Part shown: in pieces, positions 7,952 to 16,870 of the stretch
Position numbering within the stretch: the first letter of the stretch is position 1
Layout of the letters: every line of letters starts with the position of its first letter
Origin: Halobacillus massiliensis
GTDB lineage: Bacteria; Bacillota; Bacilli; Bacillales; Halobacillaceae
Assembly: GCF_900166625.1 (NCBI RefSeq)
Contig: NZ_LT800499.1
Location: forward strand, 478,651-542,650
Direction of reading: 5' to 3'
DNA: 64,000 bases
Translations under genes and position numbers: made by a program
The notes under the pieces: model-generated
The model's database searches: none
Told to the model about the DNA's origin: nothing
What the model saw: only the letters and a program-made list of their open reading frames with translations

Positions 7952-9222
7952 AGAATGATCCCTCCTAAGTGAGAATGTTTATTTAACAATTGAATTGCTA
8001 ACCTAAGGTAAGTTGAAGATTTCTTGTACATTCGCTTTTTTTCCAATAGGTCTGAAAGAAACATTGAATAGCGAATAATGTAAATATGGTTCTTCTTTTC
8101 CTTGAAGTAAGGAATAACTTCTTCTTCTAAAAAACTCTCGATATCTTGTGAATCCTCTATAAGCAGTTGATAAAAAGTAAAGTGCAATTTATGAGCTGTC
8201 GAAGGATATGTAAGCAATTTTTTAAACCCATCCTCCACCCAGTAACTGCATCCATTCAAGTCATTCATTTTATAATGTTCTGTAACCAGACCATGTATTG
8301 CATTTAATAATTCAAACTTTGCCTCTCTATCAAATGGATACTCTAAACTTTTTTTATAATTATTAATTGAGGCTTCATGCTTTCCTCTTCGAGATTCTAA
8401 AACTCCCAGATTAATAAAAACTAAACGTAATTGAAAGTAATCATCAGTCTGTAAAGCAATTTTTTTCGCTAATTCGTAATTCTCTAAGGACTTCGTATAA
8501 TTTTTTAGTCTGCTAAAGTTAATGCCCAATATAATATGACAATCAGCACTTCTAGAAAGGTCGTAGTGAGACTGATATCTCTCCAGTGCCTGTTCTGTAT
8601 AAAATATTGAGGCGGAAATAAAATTCAGCTGACTTGTGCCCAGTGCTAAAAGATAGAATAGGTCACTTATTTCCCAATTTTTCACTTCAATAGCAGAACT
8701 ATGGTTTTTGGCTTCCAATAACTCCTCGTAAGAATTATCAAAATCTCCGCGATAATACATAACTAACCCGGTGATTAAATGGTAATAAAACGCCATCTCT
8801 TCATCAAATGTATCTTTATGCTGCTTAATATTTTCCCATGCTTCATAAGCCTCCTCTACCTCACCTTTTAAAAGCAAGTATCGGATGCGGAAAAGTTCAT
8901 AGAAAACATACAATTGATGGTTTTCGAGCATACTCTTCTGCTGAAGGAGTTCATCTTGCAGCTCTCTGGCATCGTCTGTGCGCTTATGTACGATCGCTTC
9001 ATACCATTCCAACAGTTTTTCCTTTGATGGATGGTTGATTGCAGGATCATTAAAGTCAATTCCAAGCCGTTCATAGAGCAGCTCCAAGACTTCAATGGCA
9101 GGCATAGTCTGATCATTTTCTATCTTAGAAAGGTAAGCAGACGAAATGATGCCTTCAGCGAGCTGGTTTTGTGTTAAACCTTGTTTAACACGATGAAACC
9201 GAAGCGCTTTACCATATTCCAT
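7948..9222 (-). CDS. RRNPP-family peptide receptor, HTH plus TPR (NprR/PlcR-like)
   Basis: A 424-aa cytoplasmic regulator. Residues 3-60 form an XRE helix-turn-helix (HRVKQGLTQNQLAEGIISSA, then YLSKIENDQTMPA). From about residue 70 to the end it is helical with TPR-like repeats (for example NLGVLESRRGKHEASINNYK). NprR is about 423 residues with the same layout. Such receptors bind a reimported peptide that changes DNA binding or partner contacts. The pro-peptide gene overlaps its 3' end. I chose ATG at 9222 (AGGTG spaced correctly) over GTG at 9234. Its targets are unknown; a palindrome lies just upstream. Confidence 0.85.
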   Translation of the reverse strand: MEYGKALRFHRVKQGLTQNQLAEGIISSAYLSKIENDQTMPAIEVLELLYERLGIDFNDPAINHPSKEKLLEWYEAIVHKRTDDARELQDELLQQKSMLENHQLYVFYELFRIRYLLLKGEVEEAYEAWENIKQHKDTFDEEMAFYYHLITGLVMYYRGDFDNSYEELLEAKNHSSAIEVKNWEISDLFYLLALGTSQLNFISASIFYTEQALERYQSHYDLSRSADCHIILGINFSRLKNYTKSLENYELAKKIALQTDDYFQLRLVFINLGVLESRRGKHEASINNYKKSLEYPFDREAKFELLNAIHGLVTEHYKMNDLNGCSYWVEDGFKKLLTYPSTAHKLHFTFYQLLIEDSQDIESFLEEEVIPYFKEKKNHIYIIRYSMFLSDLLEKKRMYKKSSTYLRLAIQLLNKHSHLGGIIL

Positions 9223-9545
9223 TTTCACACACACCTAGTTGATCAACTGTCGATTTGTAGATTATTTTATCTCCAAATCTATTTTCAGAATACACGTTCG
9301 ATGATTATTTTTCAACTATATAAATAGGTTTCCCAAGTCATGCTATTTTCATAGTCTTAAGTAGGTAAAAAAGGACCAACTTTCACAGATTTTAGCCATG
9401 AAAGAACAAATTATACGGGAAAGTACCAGGTCTAAAGAACAGGAAAGTGAAGAAAGGATTCCTGTGTGCATGAGTAAATATACCAAATTAAGGGTATAAA
9501 TGGTATAGGAAAATAGATAATTATAAAGAAGGAGGAGAACGAATC
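9223..9545. other. Intergenic region between receptor and aconitase genes
   Basis: About 320 bp of AT-rich DNA between divergent genes. Besides the palindrome at 9237-9248 and the aconitase ribosome site (AAGGAGGAG, near 9530) I see no gene, riboswitch or clear promoter pair. Confidence 0.6.
9237..9248. promoter_or_regulatory. Palindrome upstream of the peptide receptor gene
   Basis: AGTTGATCAACT is a perfect 12-bp palindrome 15-26 bp upstream of the receptor ATG. It could be a site for autoregulation by the receptor. No binding motif is known to me for this protein. Confidence 0.35.
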
Positions 9546-11495
9546 GTGGGGTTAAACGTAACACAGAAACTAATTAAAGACCATTTGGTCAAAGGAGAAA
9601 TGACGCCTGGTTCTGAGATCGGGCTGAAAATCGACCAGACATTAACACAAGATGCTACAGGGACAATGGTCATGCTTGAATTAGAAGCAATGGGCATTGA
9701 CCGCGCCAAGACGGAAGCCTCCGCTCAGTACGTAGATCACAATATGATACAGGAAGATAGCAAGAATCCGGATGATCACTTGTTCCTTGAGAGTGCAGCC
9801 AAAAAGTTTGGATTACACTTCAGTCGTCCTGGTAACGGAGTAAGTCATCCTGTTCATATGCAGCGGTTAGCGAAGCCGGGAGGCACATTATTAGGATCTG
9901 ACAGCCATACTTGTGCTAATGGATGTATGGGAATGCTGGCGATGGGGGCCGGTGGAATTGACGTAGCTATGGCCATTGCCGGTGAGCCTTTTTACGTAAA
10001 AATGCCGAAAATATGGGGTGTTTATGTAACGGGAGAATTTCCAGAATGGGTAAGCGCGAAAGATGCCATTCTCGAAATGCTTCGCCGTCATGGTGTAAAA
10101 GGCGGTGTAAATCATATCTTTGAATATTATGGTCCTGGAGTGAAAAACCTATCGGCAATGGATCGGCACGTTATCGCAAATATGGGGGCAGAACTGGGCG
10201 CTACGGCTACAGTTTTTCCGTCTGATAAAGAAACAAAAAAATACATGAAGCTTCAGGGAAGAAAAGAAGATTGGATTGAATTGAAAGCGGATAAAGATGC
10301 GACATATGATCGTGAAGAGGAGCTGGACTTATCAAGTCTTGAACCTATGATTGCCAAGCCTTCAAGTCCTGGAAATGTCGTGCCTGTAAGTGAAGTGGAG
10401 GGTGAACCTATTTATCAGTCTTATATTGGATCCTCTGCAAATCCTGGTTACCGTGACTTTGCGGTTGGCGCAGAAATTGTTAAGGGCCGGAAGATTGCTC
10501 ATGGTCTTTCCCTGGATATTAACCCAACATCTCGCCAGATCTTAATAGACCTCTCAAAAGAAGGACATATCGCCAGTTACTTGCAGGCGGGAGCCAGGCT
10601 GCATCAGGCTGGCTGTAACGGCTGTATTGGCATGGGGCAGGCACCAGCGTCCGGCCGCAACAGCCTGCGGACGACACCAAGGAACTTTCCTGGACGTTCA
10701 GGCACGAAAGAGGACAGCGTCTTTTTATGCAGTCCGGAAACAGCAGCTGTTTCTGCTTTAAACGGAAAAATTACCGATCCGCGGAATGCAGGGTTTAAAT
10801 ATCCTAAAATAAAAGAGCTGGACGAGCCTACGGTAGATACTGGGCTGCTGGATTCTCCTCTTCCGCCTGAAGAAGCAGCAAGAGAAGAGCTAGTAAAAGG
10901 ACCCAATATCGCTTCCATACCTAAGATGGAGCCTATGTCTAATGAAATGGAACTGCCAATTTTGCTGAAAATGGGAAATGACATATCAACGGATGAAATT
11001 TTAGCTGGTGGGGCACGAGTTCTTCCATACCGAAGCAACCTCCCGGAAATCAGCAAATTCACTTTCGAAATCGTAGATGAAACCTATTACGACAGAGCGA
11101 TGAAGGAGAACATGAAATCTGGTCATGCCATCGTGGGCGGAACGAATTATGGGCAAGGTTCAAGCCGGGAGCACGCTGCATTGGCTCCGCGCTATTTAGG
11201 CATGAAGGTAGCCATTGTAAAAGATTTTGCTCGTATTCACTGGCAGAACCTTGTGAACTTTGGCATCCTTCCTCTTACTTTCCAAAATGAAGAAGATTAT
11301 GACAAGCTCGAGCAAGGGGACGTGCTTATTTTCAGAGATCTTCTTCAAACCATTCATCAGGAGGAAGGTATCGAAGCAGAGGTAAAAGACAAAGGCATAA
11401 AGATAAGGTTAGAGCATGCTCTTTCTGCCAGACAGTTAGAAATGATGGAAAAAGGCGGATTGATCAACTGGTTAAAAGATCGGTTACATGCTTAA
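9546..11495 (+). CDS. Aconitate hydratase, short (Aquifex/mitochondrial-like) type
   Basis: A 649-aa iron-sulfur enzyme that interconverts citrate and isocitrate. The three [4Fe-4S] cysteines are visible: C123 in SDSHTC, and C357 and C360 in GCNGCIGMG. Substrate-loop arginines occur in GRNSLRTTPRNFPGR (about residue 370). The swivel domain follows with YGQGSSREHAALAPR (about residues 535-550). It is much shorter than CitB of B. subtilis (about 909 residues) and fits the aconitase group of about 640-660 residues. Related isomerases (homoaconitase, methylaconitase) cannot be fully excluded. The start is GTG behind a strong AAGGAGGAG. The gene is monocistronic. Confidence 0.85.
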   Translation: MGLNVTQKLIKDHLVKGEMTPGSEIGLKIDQTLTQDATGTMVMLELEAMGIDRAKTEASAQYVDHNMIQEDSKNPDDHLFLESAAKKFGLHFSRPGNGVSHPVHMQRLAKPGGTLLGSDSHTCANGCMGMLAMGAGGIDVAMAIAGEPFYVKMPKIWGVYVTGEFPEWVSAKDAILEMLRRHGVKGGVNHIFEYYGPGVKNLSAMDRHVIANMGAELGATATVFPSDKETKKYMKLQGRKEDWIELKADKDATYDREEELDLSSLEPMIAKPSSPGNVVPVSEVEGEPIYQSYIGSSANPGYRDFAVGAEIVKGRKIAHGLSLDINPTSRQILIDLSKEGHIASYLQAGARLHQAGCNGCIGMGQAPASGRNSLRTTPRNFPGRSGTKEDSVFLCSPETAAVSALNGKITDPRNAGFKYPKIKELDEPTVDTGLLDSPLPPEEAAREELVKGPNIASIPKMEPMSNEMELPILLKMGNDISTDEILAGGARVLPYRSNLPEISKFTFEIVDETYYDRAMKENMKSGHAIVGGTNYGQGSSREHAALAPRYLGMKVAIVKDFARIHWQNLVNFGILPLTFQNEEDYDKLEQGDVLIFRDLLQTIHQEEGIEAEVKDKGIKIRLEHALSARQLEMMEKGGLINWLKDRLHA

Positions 11496-11500
11496 AAAGA

Positions 11501-11536
11501 AAAACTGTTGATGGGCAGCCATCAACAGTTTTTTTT
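11501..11536. terminator. Bidirectional terminator between aconitase and mhqO-like genes
   Basis: AAAACTGTTGATGG (11501-11514) pairs perfectly with 11519-11532 across a GCAG loop, followed by a T run. A-rich DNA on the other side serves the convergent minus-strand gene, whose stop codon is at 11535. Confidence 0.88.
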
Positions 11537-12485
11537 ATGGTCTTGTATGAATTGGAGCGAGTTTCGCTTCAATTTCAGTTCTTTGATTTTCTAAAAATGG
11601 GGGAAGGGCGAGTTTTTCCCCGAGTTTATCAATATCTTCATCCGTATCAAACCCTGGACCATCTGTAGCCAATTCAAAAAGAATGTGATTAGGCTCACGG
11701 AAATAAAGTGATTTAAAGTAAAAGCGGTCGACGAGGCCGGAATTTGGGAATCCGGCTCTTTCAATAATGGTATGCCACTTTGCTAATTCCTCTTCATCTG
11801 CTACTCGAAAGGCTACGTGATGCACACTGCCTCGTCCAGGTTTCTCTCTTGGAAGGTCAGGGCGCTCTTCAATATGAACTTCTGCTCCACTGCCGCCTTC
11901 TCCAGTTTCCATAACGCGGCGCCCATTTATTGTACCAGCTTCTCTAAAGCCCAAAACTTCTTTTAATACTTTTAGTGTTGGAGAGGCATCTTTTACCGTT
12001 AAATGGACAGGTCCCAGCCCTGTAATTCCGTACTCCAGGGGAACAGGAGAGTGAACCCATGGGTCTCCTGAAGCCACGCCTGAATTATTTTCGTCCGATA
12101 CAAGATGTAAACGCTGGCCTTCAGGGTCTTGAAAGGCTAGGAACTTTCTATTCATGACTTCTTTGATGTTTTCGTGATCTACGTTATTTTTTTCCAGCCT
12201 GTCCTTCCAATAAAGAAGTGCTGCGTCATTTCTCACTCGAAGCGAAGTGGCAGAAATGCTGTGAGTTCCTTCGTAAGTGCGGCCAGCTCTTGGTATTTCA
12301 AAAAATGTAAGGTCGGTGCCCGGACTTCCTTTAGCGTCTGCATAAAATAAGTGATACATGGAGGTATCATCCTGGTTAACCGTCTTTTTCACAAGTCTCA
12401 ATCCTAAAACCTGTGTGTAAAAGTCATAATTTTTTTGTGCACTTGCGGTAATGGCCGAAACGTGATGGATTCCTTTAATCTCCAT
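11535..12485 (-). CDS. Ring-cleaving dioxygenase, VOC family (MhqO/MhqA-like)
   Basis: A 316-aa protein with two tandem vicinal-oxygen-chelate modules. The first opens IKGIHHVSAITASAQKNYDF with metal-ligand histidine H8. The second has GLGPVHLTV and RGSVHHVAFRV, and a late E in LFELATDGPGF completes a two-His one-carboxylate iron site. In B. subtilis, mhqO and mhqA products break down hydroquinones and other catechol-like electrophiles under MhqR control. A near-perfect MhqR box lies upstream. AAAGGAGGC fixes ATG at 12485; a longer reading to 12527 would run across the operator. Confidence 0.87.
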   Translation of the reverse strand: MEIKGIHHVSAITASAQKNYDFYTQVLGLRLVKKTVNQDDTSMYHLFYADAKGSPGTDLTFFEIPRAGRTYEGTHSISATSLRVRNDAALLYWKDRLEKNNVDHENIKEVMNRKFLAFQDPEGQRLHLVSDENNSGVASGDPWVHSPVPLEYGITGLGPVHLTVKDASPTLKVLKEVLGFREAGTINGRRVMETGEGGSGAEVHIEERPDLPREKPGRGSVHHVAFRVADEEELAKWHTIIERAGFPNSGLVDRFYFKSLYFREPNHILFELATDGPGFDTDEDIDKLGEKLALPPFLENQRTEIEAKLAPIHTRP

Positions 12486-12500
12486 AATTGCAGCCTCCTT

Positions 12501-12518
12501 TATCTTGAATTCGAGATA
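12501..12518. promoter_or_regulatory. MhqR operator
   Basis: TATCTTGAATTCGAGATA is an 18-bp inverted repeat with one mismatched pair. It matches the TATCTCGAAT-TCGAGATA box I know for the MarR-type quinone sensor MhqR. It lies 16 bp upstream of the dioxygenase start. Confidence 0.75.
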
Positions 12519-12578
12519 ATTGTACAAGAAAAATAGAGCGCAGTCAAATCTGCTGCTCTAAAGGTAACGGTAAGTCAT

Positions 12579-12737
12579 TTATAGTTTCGCTTCCCGCCAG
12601 CGTTCAAACTTTTCTTTCTCTCTTTTCTTAACCTCTGTGTATATCCATTCAACAAATTCATCGTCTAATTCCAGTTCTAATGCTCTTTGGTAAGTGATCT
12701 TTAGGATGCGAAGTGGTAAGTGATCCAATTTAATCAA
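12579..12737 (-). CDS. Sda-like small protein, possible sporulation kinase inhibitor
   Basis: A 52-aa frame with a TTG start behind AGGGGGC. The core, LPLRILKITYQRALELELDD followed by EFVEWIYTEVKKRE, matches the Sda pattern: two helices with L-x-x-Y-x-x-A in the first and D-x-E-F-I-x-x-I-x-x-E-I-K-R-R in the second. Sda (46 residues in B. subtilis) binds KinA and KinB and blocks sporulation when replication is disturbed. The tail (KEKFERWREAKL) is longer than in Sda. It starts 17 bp after the XRE-PAS regulator, probably on the same transcript. This may be a paralogue, not sda itself. Confidence 0.6.
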   Translation of the reverse strand: MIKLDHLPLRILKITYQRALELELDDEFVEWIYTEVKKREKEKFERWREAKL

Positions 12738-12754
12738 TGATCCGCCCCCTGCAC

Positions 12755-13282
12755 TCAAATTTGTAATTCTGTAGAAACAGTAGCCACCCCTATAACCTCT
12801 TTTTTTTGGTTATATATCGGCTGGCCATAGACATCATAAACCTTTTTTCCAGTCGTCAATGGGAAAGTAATTTGGCGGCGGACAGAATTACCAGTAGCAA
12901 TTACTTCTCTTTTTAAATTCATAAGTCCTTTCGCGCCATCGTTATCATCTATCTGTACATCACTCTTTCCTATGATAAGTACAGCATTAAAATCAGGGTG
13001 TGGATTAAAGATCCACGTATACCTTAACTCCAAATCGCAGTGAGCTACTACAATAGGGGAATTAGTTAATGCCACTATAAAAGGTTCGCTTAAATGCTCG
13101 GAGAAGAAAAGAGAAGGATTAATATTAAGGAAATTAGCAATTTGCGAAGCTACAGTCATACTAGGATTTCTAGTAGCACTTTCGATTTGAGCGTAATAGG
13201 CTCTATCAATATGTGCTCCGTCTGCTACTTGCTGCTGAGTGAAATTTTTACTTTTTCTTAGCTGAATGAGCCAGTCTCTCAT
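12755..13282 (-). CDS. XRE regulator with C-terminal PAS domain
   Basis: A 175-aa protein. Residues 3-60 form an XRE helix-turn-helix (LRKSKNFTQQQVADGAHIDR, then AYYAQIESATRNPS). Residues 70-175 resemble a PAS sensor domain (LELRYTWIFNPHPDF, then VYDVYGQPIYNQKKEVIGVA). It has no membrane segment, so it would sense a cytosolic signal or cofactor; the ligand is unknown. The Sda-like gene lies directly downstream, which suggests a link to the sporulation decision. That link is inference from position only. Confidence 0.75.
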   Translation of the reverse strand: MRDWLIQLRKSKNFTQQQVADGAHIDRAYYAQIESATRNPSMTVASQIANFLNINPSLFFSEHLSEPFIVALTNSPIVVAHCDLELRYTWIFNPHPDFNAVLIIGKSDVQIDDNDGAKGLMNLKREVIATGNSVRRQITFPLTTGKKVYDVYGQPIYNQKKEVIGVATVSTELQI

Positions 13283-13546
13283 TTTCTCACACCCAATATG
13301 TCCATAGTCATAGTCCTTAGTAACTTATTCTAATTCATAACGGTAATACCTTGTGGCAGTTTGCAACAAATGAGTCCGACATTTTCTTTTTGTTGTTTTT
13401 AACTTCTTTTAATCTCTAAATCTCCTTTTATGTCAAGGGTTGTCGATATATTGGACCGGCTTTTTGGAAAAGCTTAATATCTAATATTTAGAAGTTCTGC
13501 TATGATAGTCTAAGTCTTAATAAATTAATAGCCGAGGTGCAGCGTA

Positions 13547-14158
13547 ATGACAAATGAATTTCTCAATATCATAGCTGTAAGTGCTTTTGCTTTTAGTGGA
13601 GCTATTGTTGCTCTTAGTGAACGTTATGATATATTTGGAACTTTTATATTAGGAATAGCTACTTCATTTGCCGGAGGTATTATTAGAAATATAGCACTGG
13701 ATGTACCAGTAGTGCATGTATGGGAACAAGGTTACTTGTTTTATGTGGCATTAATAACAATTGCTATAGTGTATGTATTCCCTAAAAATTGGGTTTTATT
13801 TTGGAACAGGTGGAATATTTATTCAGATGCTGTTGGTTTATCTGCTTTTGCGATTCAAGGGGCTGCATTTGCAGCTGCTCAGGGATTTTCACTAGGTGGA
13901 ATTGTTTTTTCAGCCATTTTGACAGGAGTGGGGGGAGGAGTTACGAGAGACGTACTCGCTCAGCGCCGTCCTATGGTTCTCCATCAAGAAATTTATGCTG
14001 TATGGGCATTAGCTGTAGGGTTGGCGGTCGGATTTGAAATCGTAAACCTGGAAAGTATTGTGGAGATTTATCTTTTATTTGTGGTGATTATTGGCTGCCG
14101 CGTTCTTTCGTATCATTTAGGATGGCATTTGCGCTTTAGAGACTTATACAGGCTGTAA
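13547..14158 (+). CDS. TRIC family cation channel (UPF0126, YvgT-like)
   Basis: A 203-aa membrane protein with seven hydrophobic segments in an inverted repeat. Both halves carry the glycine hinge: FAGGIIRN (about residues 45-52) and GVGGGVTRDVLAQRRP (about residues 128-143). These are hallmarks of trimeric intracellular cation channels, which conduct K+ in prokaryotes. The start is preceded by GAGGTG. It is monocistronic and ends at a strong bidirectional terminator. Confidence 0.87.
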   Translation: MTNEFLNIIAVSAFAFSGAIVALSERYDIFGTFILGIATSFAGGIIRNIALDVPVVHVWEQGYLFYVALITIAIVYVFPKNWVLFWNRWNIYSDAVGLSAFAIQGAAFAAAQGFSLGGIVFSAILTGVGGGVTRDVLAQRRPMVLHQEIYAVWALAVGLAVGFEIVNLESIVEIYLLFVVIIGCRVLSYHLGWHLRFRDLYRL

Positions 14159-14216
14159 AGATTTAAGATAATGTGTCATATATTGCGTGTTTTCCTTAAA
14201 TTCGTCTTCTATAAAC

Positions 14217-14253
14217 AAAAAACCACGTTCTTATATTAAGAACGTGGTTTGCT
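14217..14253. terminator. Bidirectional terminator between TRIC and cysK genes
   Basis: AAACCACGTTCTTA (14220-14233) pairs with 14237-14250 across a 3-base loop, with A runs on the left and T-rich sequence on the right, so it can serve both converging genes. Confidence 0.85.
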
Positions 14254-14255
14254 CT

Positions 14256-15185
14256 TTAGTTACGGAATAAATCACCTGATAAATATCTTTCTCCTGTATC
14301 TGGTGCAATACATACGATCACATCGCCTGGATTTTTACGTTTAGCAACTTCAATAGCTGCCCAGCAGGCTGCTCCGCCTGAAGTACCAATTAATAGCCCC
14401 TCTTCACGGGCTAAGCGTCTTGTGATTTCATACGCTTGTTCATCTGTTACTTGAAGGATTTCGTCATAGACTTCTTCATTCAGAATCGATGGAATAAATC
14501 CCGGGCTTGTCCCCACAAGTTTATGCTTGCCTGGCTTTCCTCCGGATAAAACAGGAGATCCGGCTGGTTCTGCTACATGAATGGACAATCCATTAAAGTG
14601 CTTTTTGAGCTCTTCGCCGGTACCTGTAATCGTACCTCCGGTTCCGGCCGTTGAGACAAAGGCAGACAGGGGCTTGCCAAGTTCGTTCATAGCTTCAATA
14701 ATTTCTGTTGCTGTTGTATGCCGGTGGGCATCGGGGTTCGCGTAATTTTCAAACTGCATCGGCATAAAGGCATTATCGGTTTTTTCTACTAGCTCTTTTG
14801 CTTTTTCAATTGCCCCCGGCATTTTATCATCTCCTGGAGTTAAGACGATTTCAGCACCGTAGGCTTTTAAAAGGTTGATTCGTTCCTGTGTCATAGTATC
14901 AGGCATTACAAGGATAGCTTTATATCCGCGGGCTGCTGCATTCATGGCAATCCCGATTCCTGTGTTTCCACTGGTTGGCTCAATAATCGTGGAACCATCT
15001 TTTAACAAGCCGTCTTTTTCTGCCTGTACCATCATATTATAGGCAGCTCGATCTTTCACACTGCCGCTGGGGTTAAATTGTTCAAGTTTTAAATAGATGT
15101 CAGCGCCGCCTTGTGGAGTCACTCGGTTCAATTTTAAAAGTGGAGTATCTCCAATAAGGTCAGCTATATTATTTACGACGCGCAT
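14256..15185 (-). CDS. cysK: Cysteine synthase (O-acetylserine sulfhydrylase)
   Basis: A 309-aa PLP enzyme that makes cysteine from O-acetylserine and sulfide. The PLP lysine is K44 (NPSGSVKDRAA). The substrate loop is TSGNTG (T71-G76). The phosphate-binding loop is STAGTGGTITGTG (about residues 178-190), and EEGLLIGTSGGAA lies near 265. AAGGAAG before 15185 sets the start; a 30-codon upstream extension lacks a ribosome site. B. subtilis has paralogues (CysK, YtkP), so the exact orthologue is uncertain. Its stop lies next to the TRIC terminator and it follows ypmS by about 90 bp. Confidence 0.88.
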   Translation of the reverse strand: MRVVNNIADLIGDTPLLKLNRVTPQGGADIYLKLEQFNPSGSVKDRAAYNMMVQAEKDGLLKDGSTIIEPTSGNTGIGIAMNAAARGYKAILVMPDTMTQERINLLKAYGAEIVLTPGDDKMPGAIEKAKELVEKTDNAFMPMQFENYANPDAHRHTTATEIIEAMNELGKPLSAFVSTAGTGGTITGTGEELKKHFNGLSIHVAEPAGSPVLSGGKPGKHKLVGTSPGFIPSILNEEVYDEILQVTDEQAYEITRRLAREEGLLIGTSGGAACWAAIEVAKRKNPGDVIVCIAPDTGERYLSGDLFRN

Positions 15186-15279
15186 AAGGTCACTTCCTTT
15201 TAACGTTTGTCTAACTAATAGTTTAACATAGCCGCAGCATTCAGATGAAATAGAAAAAATGCAGGAAAAACACAACCCC

Positions 15280-15936
15280 TTATTCGGTTGTGTCTTGAAG
15301 TTTAAACTTTTGTTCTATAATTGATTCAGCCAGGCCGAAAGAACGGTCTGGAAAGGATATTTTAAAAGCCAGCTGATCCGCGTTTAAATTGAACCTTTCC
15401 ACTTCTACATCAAAGTTGCTTCCCGTATCCATCTGAGTGACGGCAACATAAATATTTTCATCTCCCGGGTTTACGGTAACCCATTCAGGTAATTTATAAT
15501 TATCTGCCACAAATTCCATGACTTTACGGTTAGGCAGAGGAAGCTGTCCTAAGGATATACCTTTCTGCTGCAGAACCAGGTCACCGTTCTCCTGTACTTG
15601 CGGATCCAGTTCCACTTTAATCGGGATCGTCTGTTCAAAGGCACGAATATTGCCTTTGAGCGTAACATTTCGGTCAAGTGAAATAGAGTAGTTAAAAACC
15701 GTATCATTTGAAAGCTCTTTTAAATACTCATTTGCTAGATGCTCCATGTTTGCTTTTGTACTGACGACTGTAAATTCGGCTTCTGTATCTTCCTTCTCAC
15801 GGTCTACATTGACAAGAGTATAAGAGCTGGGAAGAAAAACAAGGGAAAGAAGCACCCCAATGACAGCTATGTTCACAAAGGCTAAGATAAAGAATGAAGT
15901 TTTCCATCTGTTATTGAAGAAAAGTTTTTTTAACAT
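15280..15936 (-). CDS. ypmS: YpmS family (DUF2140) membrane-anchored protein
   Basis: A 218-aa protein with a basic N-terminus and one membrane anchor (about residues 12-36: WKTSFFILAFVNIAVIGVLL), followed by an extracytoplasmic beta-rich domain. The internal segment GISLGQLPLPNRKVM resembles the DUF2140 family. The function is unknown; the YpmR/YpmS pair suggests a cell-envelope role. AGGTGG sets the start at ATG 15936, 17 bp after the YpmR stop, so the two genes form an operon as in B. subtilis. Confidence 0.82.
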   Translation of the reverse strand: MLKKLFFNNRWKTSFFILAFVNIAVIGVLLSLVFLPSSYTLVNVDREKEDTEAEFTVVSTKANMEHLANEYLKELSNDTVFNYSISLDRNVTLKGNIRAFEQTIPIKVELDPQVQENGDLVLQQKGISLGQLPLPNRKVMEFVADNYKLPEWVTVNPGDENIYVAVTQMDTGSNFDVEVERFNLNADQLAFKISFPDRSFGLAESIIEQKFKLQDTTE

Positions 15937-15952
15937 AACACATTCCACCTAA

Positions 15953-16870
15953 TTATTCCTCTGGTTGTTCGATATCATCCCGAATATACTCTAACACGCG
16001 CTCGGCCATTTGTTTGTACCCCCGTTCGTTAGGGTGAAAGTTATCGGTCTCCCACAGTAACTCCTGTTCATGACCTTCAAATATATCTCTAATGGGAATG
16101 AAGGTAATGTTATCGCGCCCGTCAATTACATTTTGACTTTCCCTGTTCCATTCGTTCATAATCTGTGCGAGAGCAGGGATATGGTCAAAATACTGATTGA
16201 ACGGGTTATACAAACCGATTAAATAAATGGAGGCATCAGGATTAGCATCTTCAATTCTAGTGAAAATTTCTTCAAGTTCCACTCCATAATCTGCGCGTGC
16301 GGGAGGGAAATCATTATAATTCAGACTGGTGAAGTTGTTCTCAATCACCTGCATGACGTTATTAGCACCAATAGTAATGAGTACAATATCTGCACTTTCA
16401 AGCGATGAAATCATTTCATTAGATTCCATACGCTTAAGCAGCTGATCTGTCCGATCACCGCGCTTGCCGTAGTTCTCAATCGTAAAATCGCCCTGCTGGT
16501 TGCTTTCTCTGAAACTTTCTTCTAAAATTCCTACATATCCACCATTTTCGGATCGATCTCCCACTCCTTGAGTGAGTGAATCACCGATAGCCACTATATT
16601 CAAATCATTACGGAGGAAGAGGTTTCTGGCATTTTCAATAACACCTGAGAATGCTTCGAGAAGCTCATCGCCTACCGTTTCTTCTGCAGGTTCTTCAACT
16701 GGATTCTCAACCCCATCTGCGGTGTTTTCCTCTTCTTGTTCCTGATCATGAGAAGGTTCAGGAATAACCTGAGTTTCATTCTCAACAGGGTTGTATATGA
16801 GAGTGATCACGATGAGAGCTAAGAAACATAGAGAAAAGATCATCAATGTCAGCCATTTAGTTTTTTTCAT
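15953..16870 (-). CDS. ypmR: SGNH/GDSL hydrolase (YpmR-like lipase/esterase)
   Basis: A 305-aa exported or membrane-anchored hydrolase. Residues 5-27 are a signal anchor, then a strongly acidic linker (about residues 30-68, rich in Glu and Pro) leads to the SGNH domain. The four conserved blocks are GDSLTQG (catalytic Ser), the glycine in NYGKRGD, TIGANN (Asn) and DNFHPNERGY (Asp and His). The substrate is unknown, perhaps a lipid or an acylated wall polymer. It is the first gene of ypmR-ypmS. Confidence 0.87.
   Translation of the reverse strand: MKKTKWLTLMIFSLCFLALIVITLIYNPVENETQVIPEPSHDQEQEEENTADGVENPVEEPAEETVGDELLEAFSGVIENARNLFLRNDLNIVAIGDSLTQGVGDRSENGGYVGILEESFRESNQQGDFTIENYGKRGDRTDQLLKRMESNEMISSLESADIVLITIGANNVMQVIENNFTSLNYNDFPPARADYGVELEEIFTRIEDANPDASIYLIGLYNPFNQYFDHIPALAQIMNEWNRESQNVIDGRDNITFIPIRDIFEGHEQELLWETDNFHPNERGYKQMAERVLEYIRDDIEQPEE

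Noticed and set aside
10604..11062. 152-codon minus-strand frame in the aconitase gene
   Set aside because: Antisense shadow of a well-conserved enzyme; Ser/Gly/Pro-rich and without homology that I can see.
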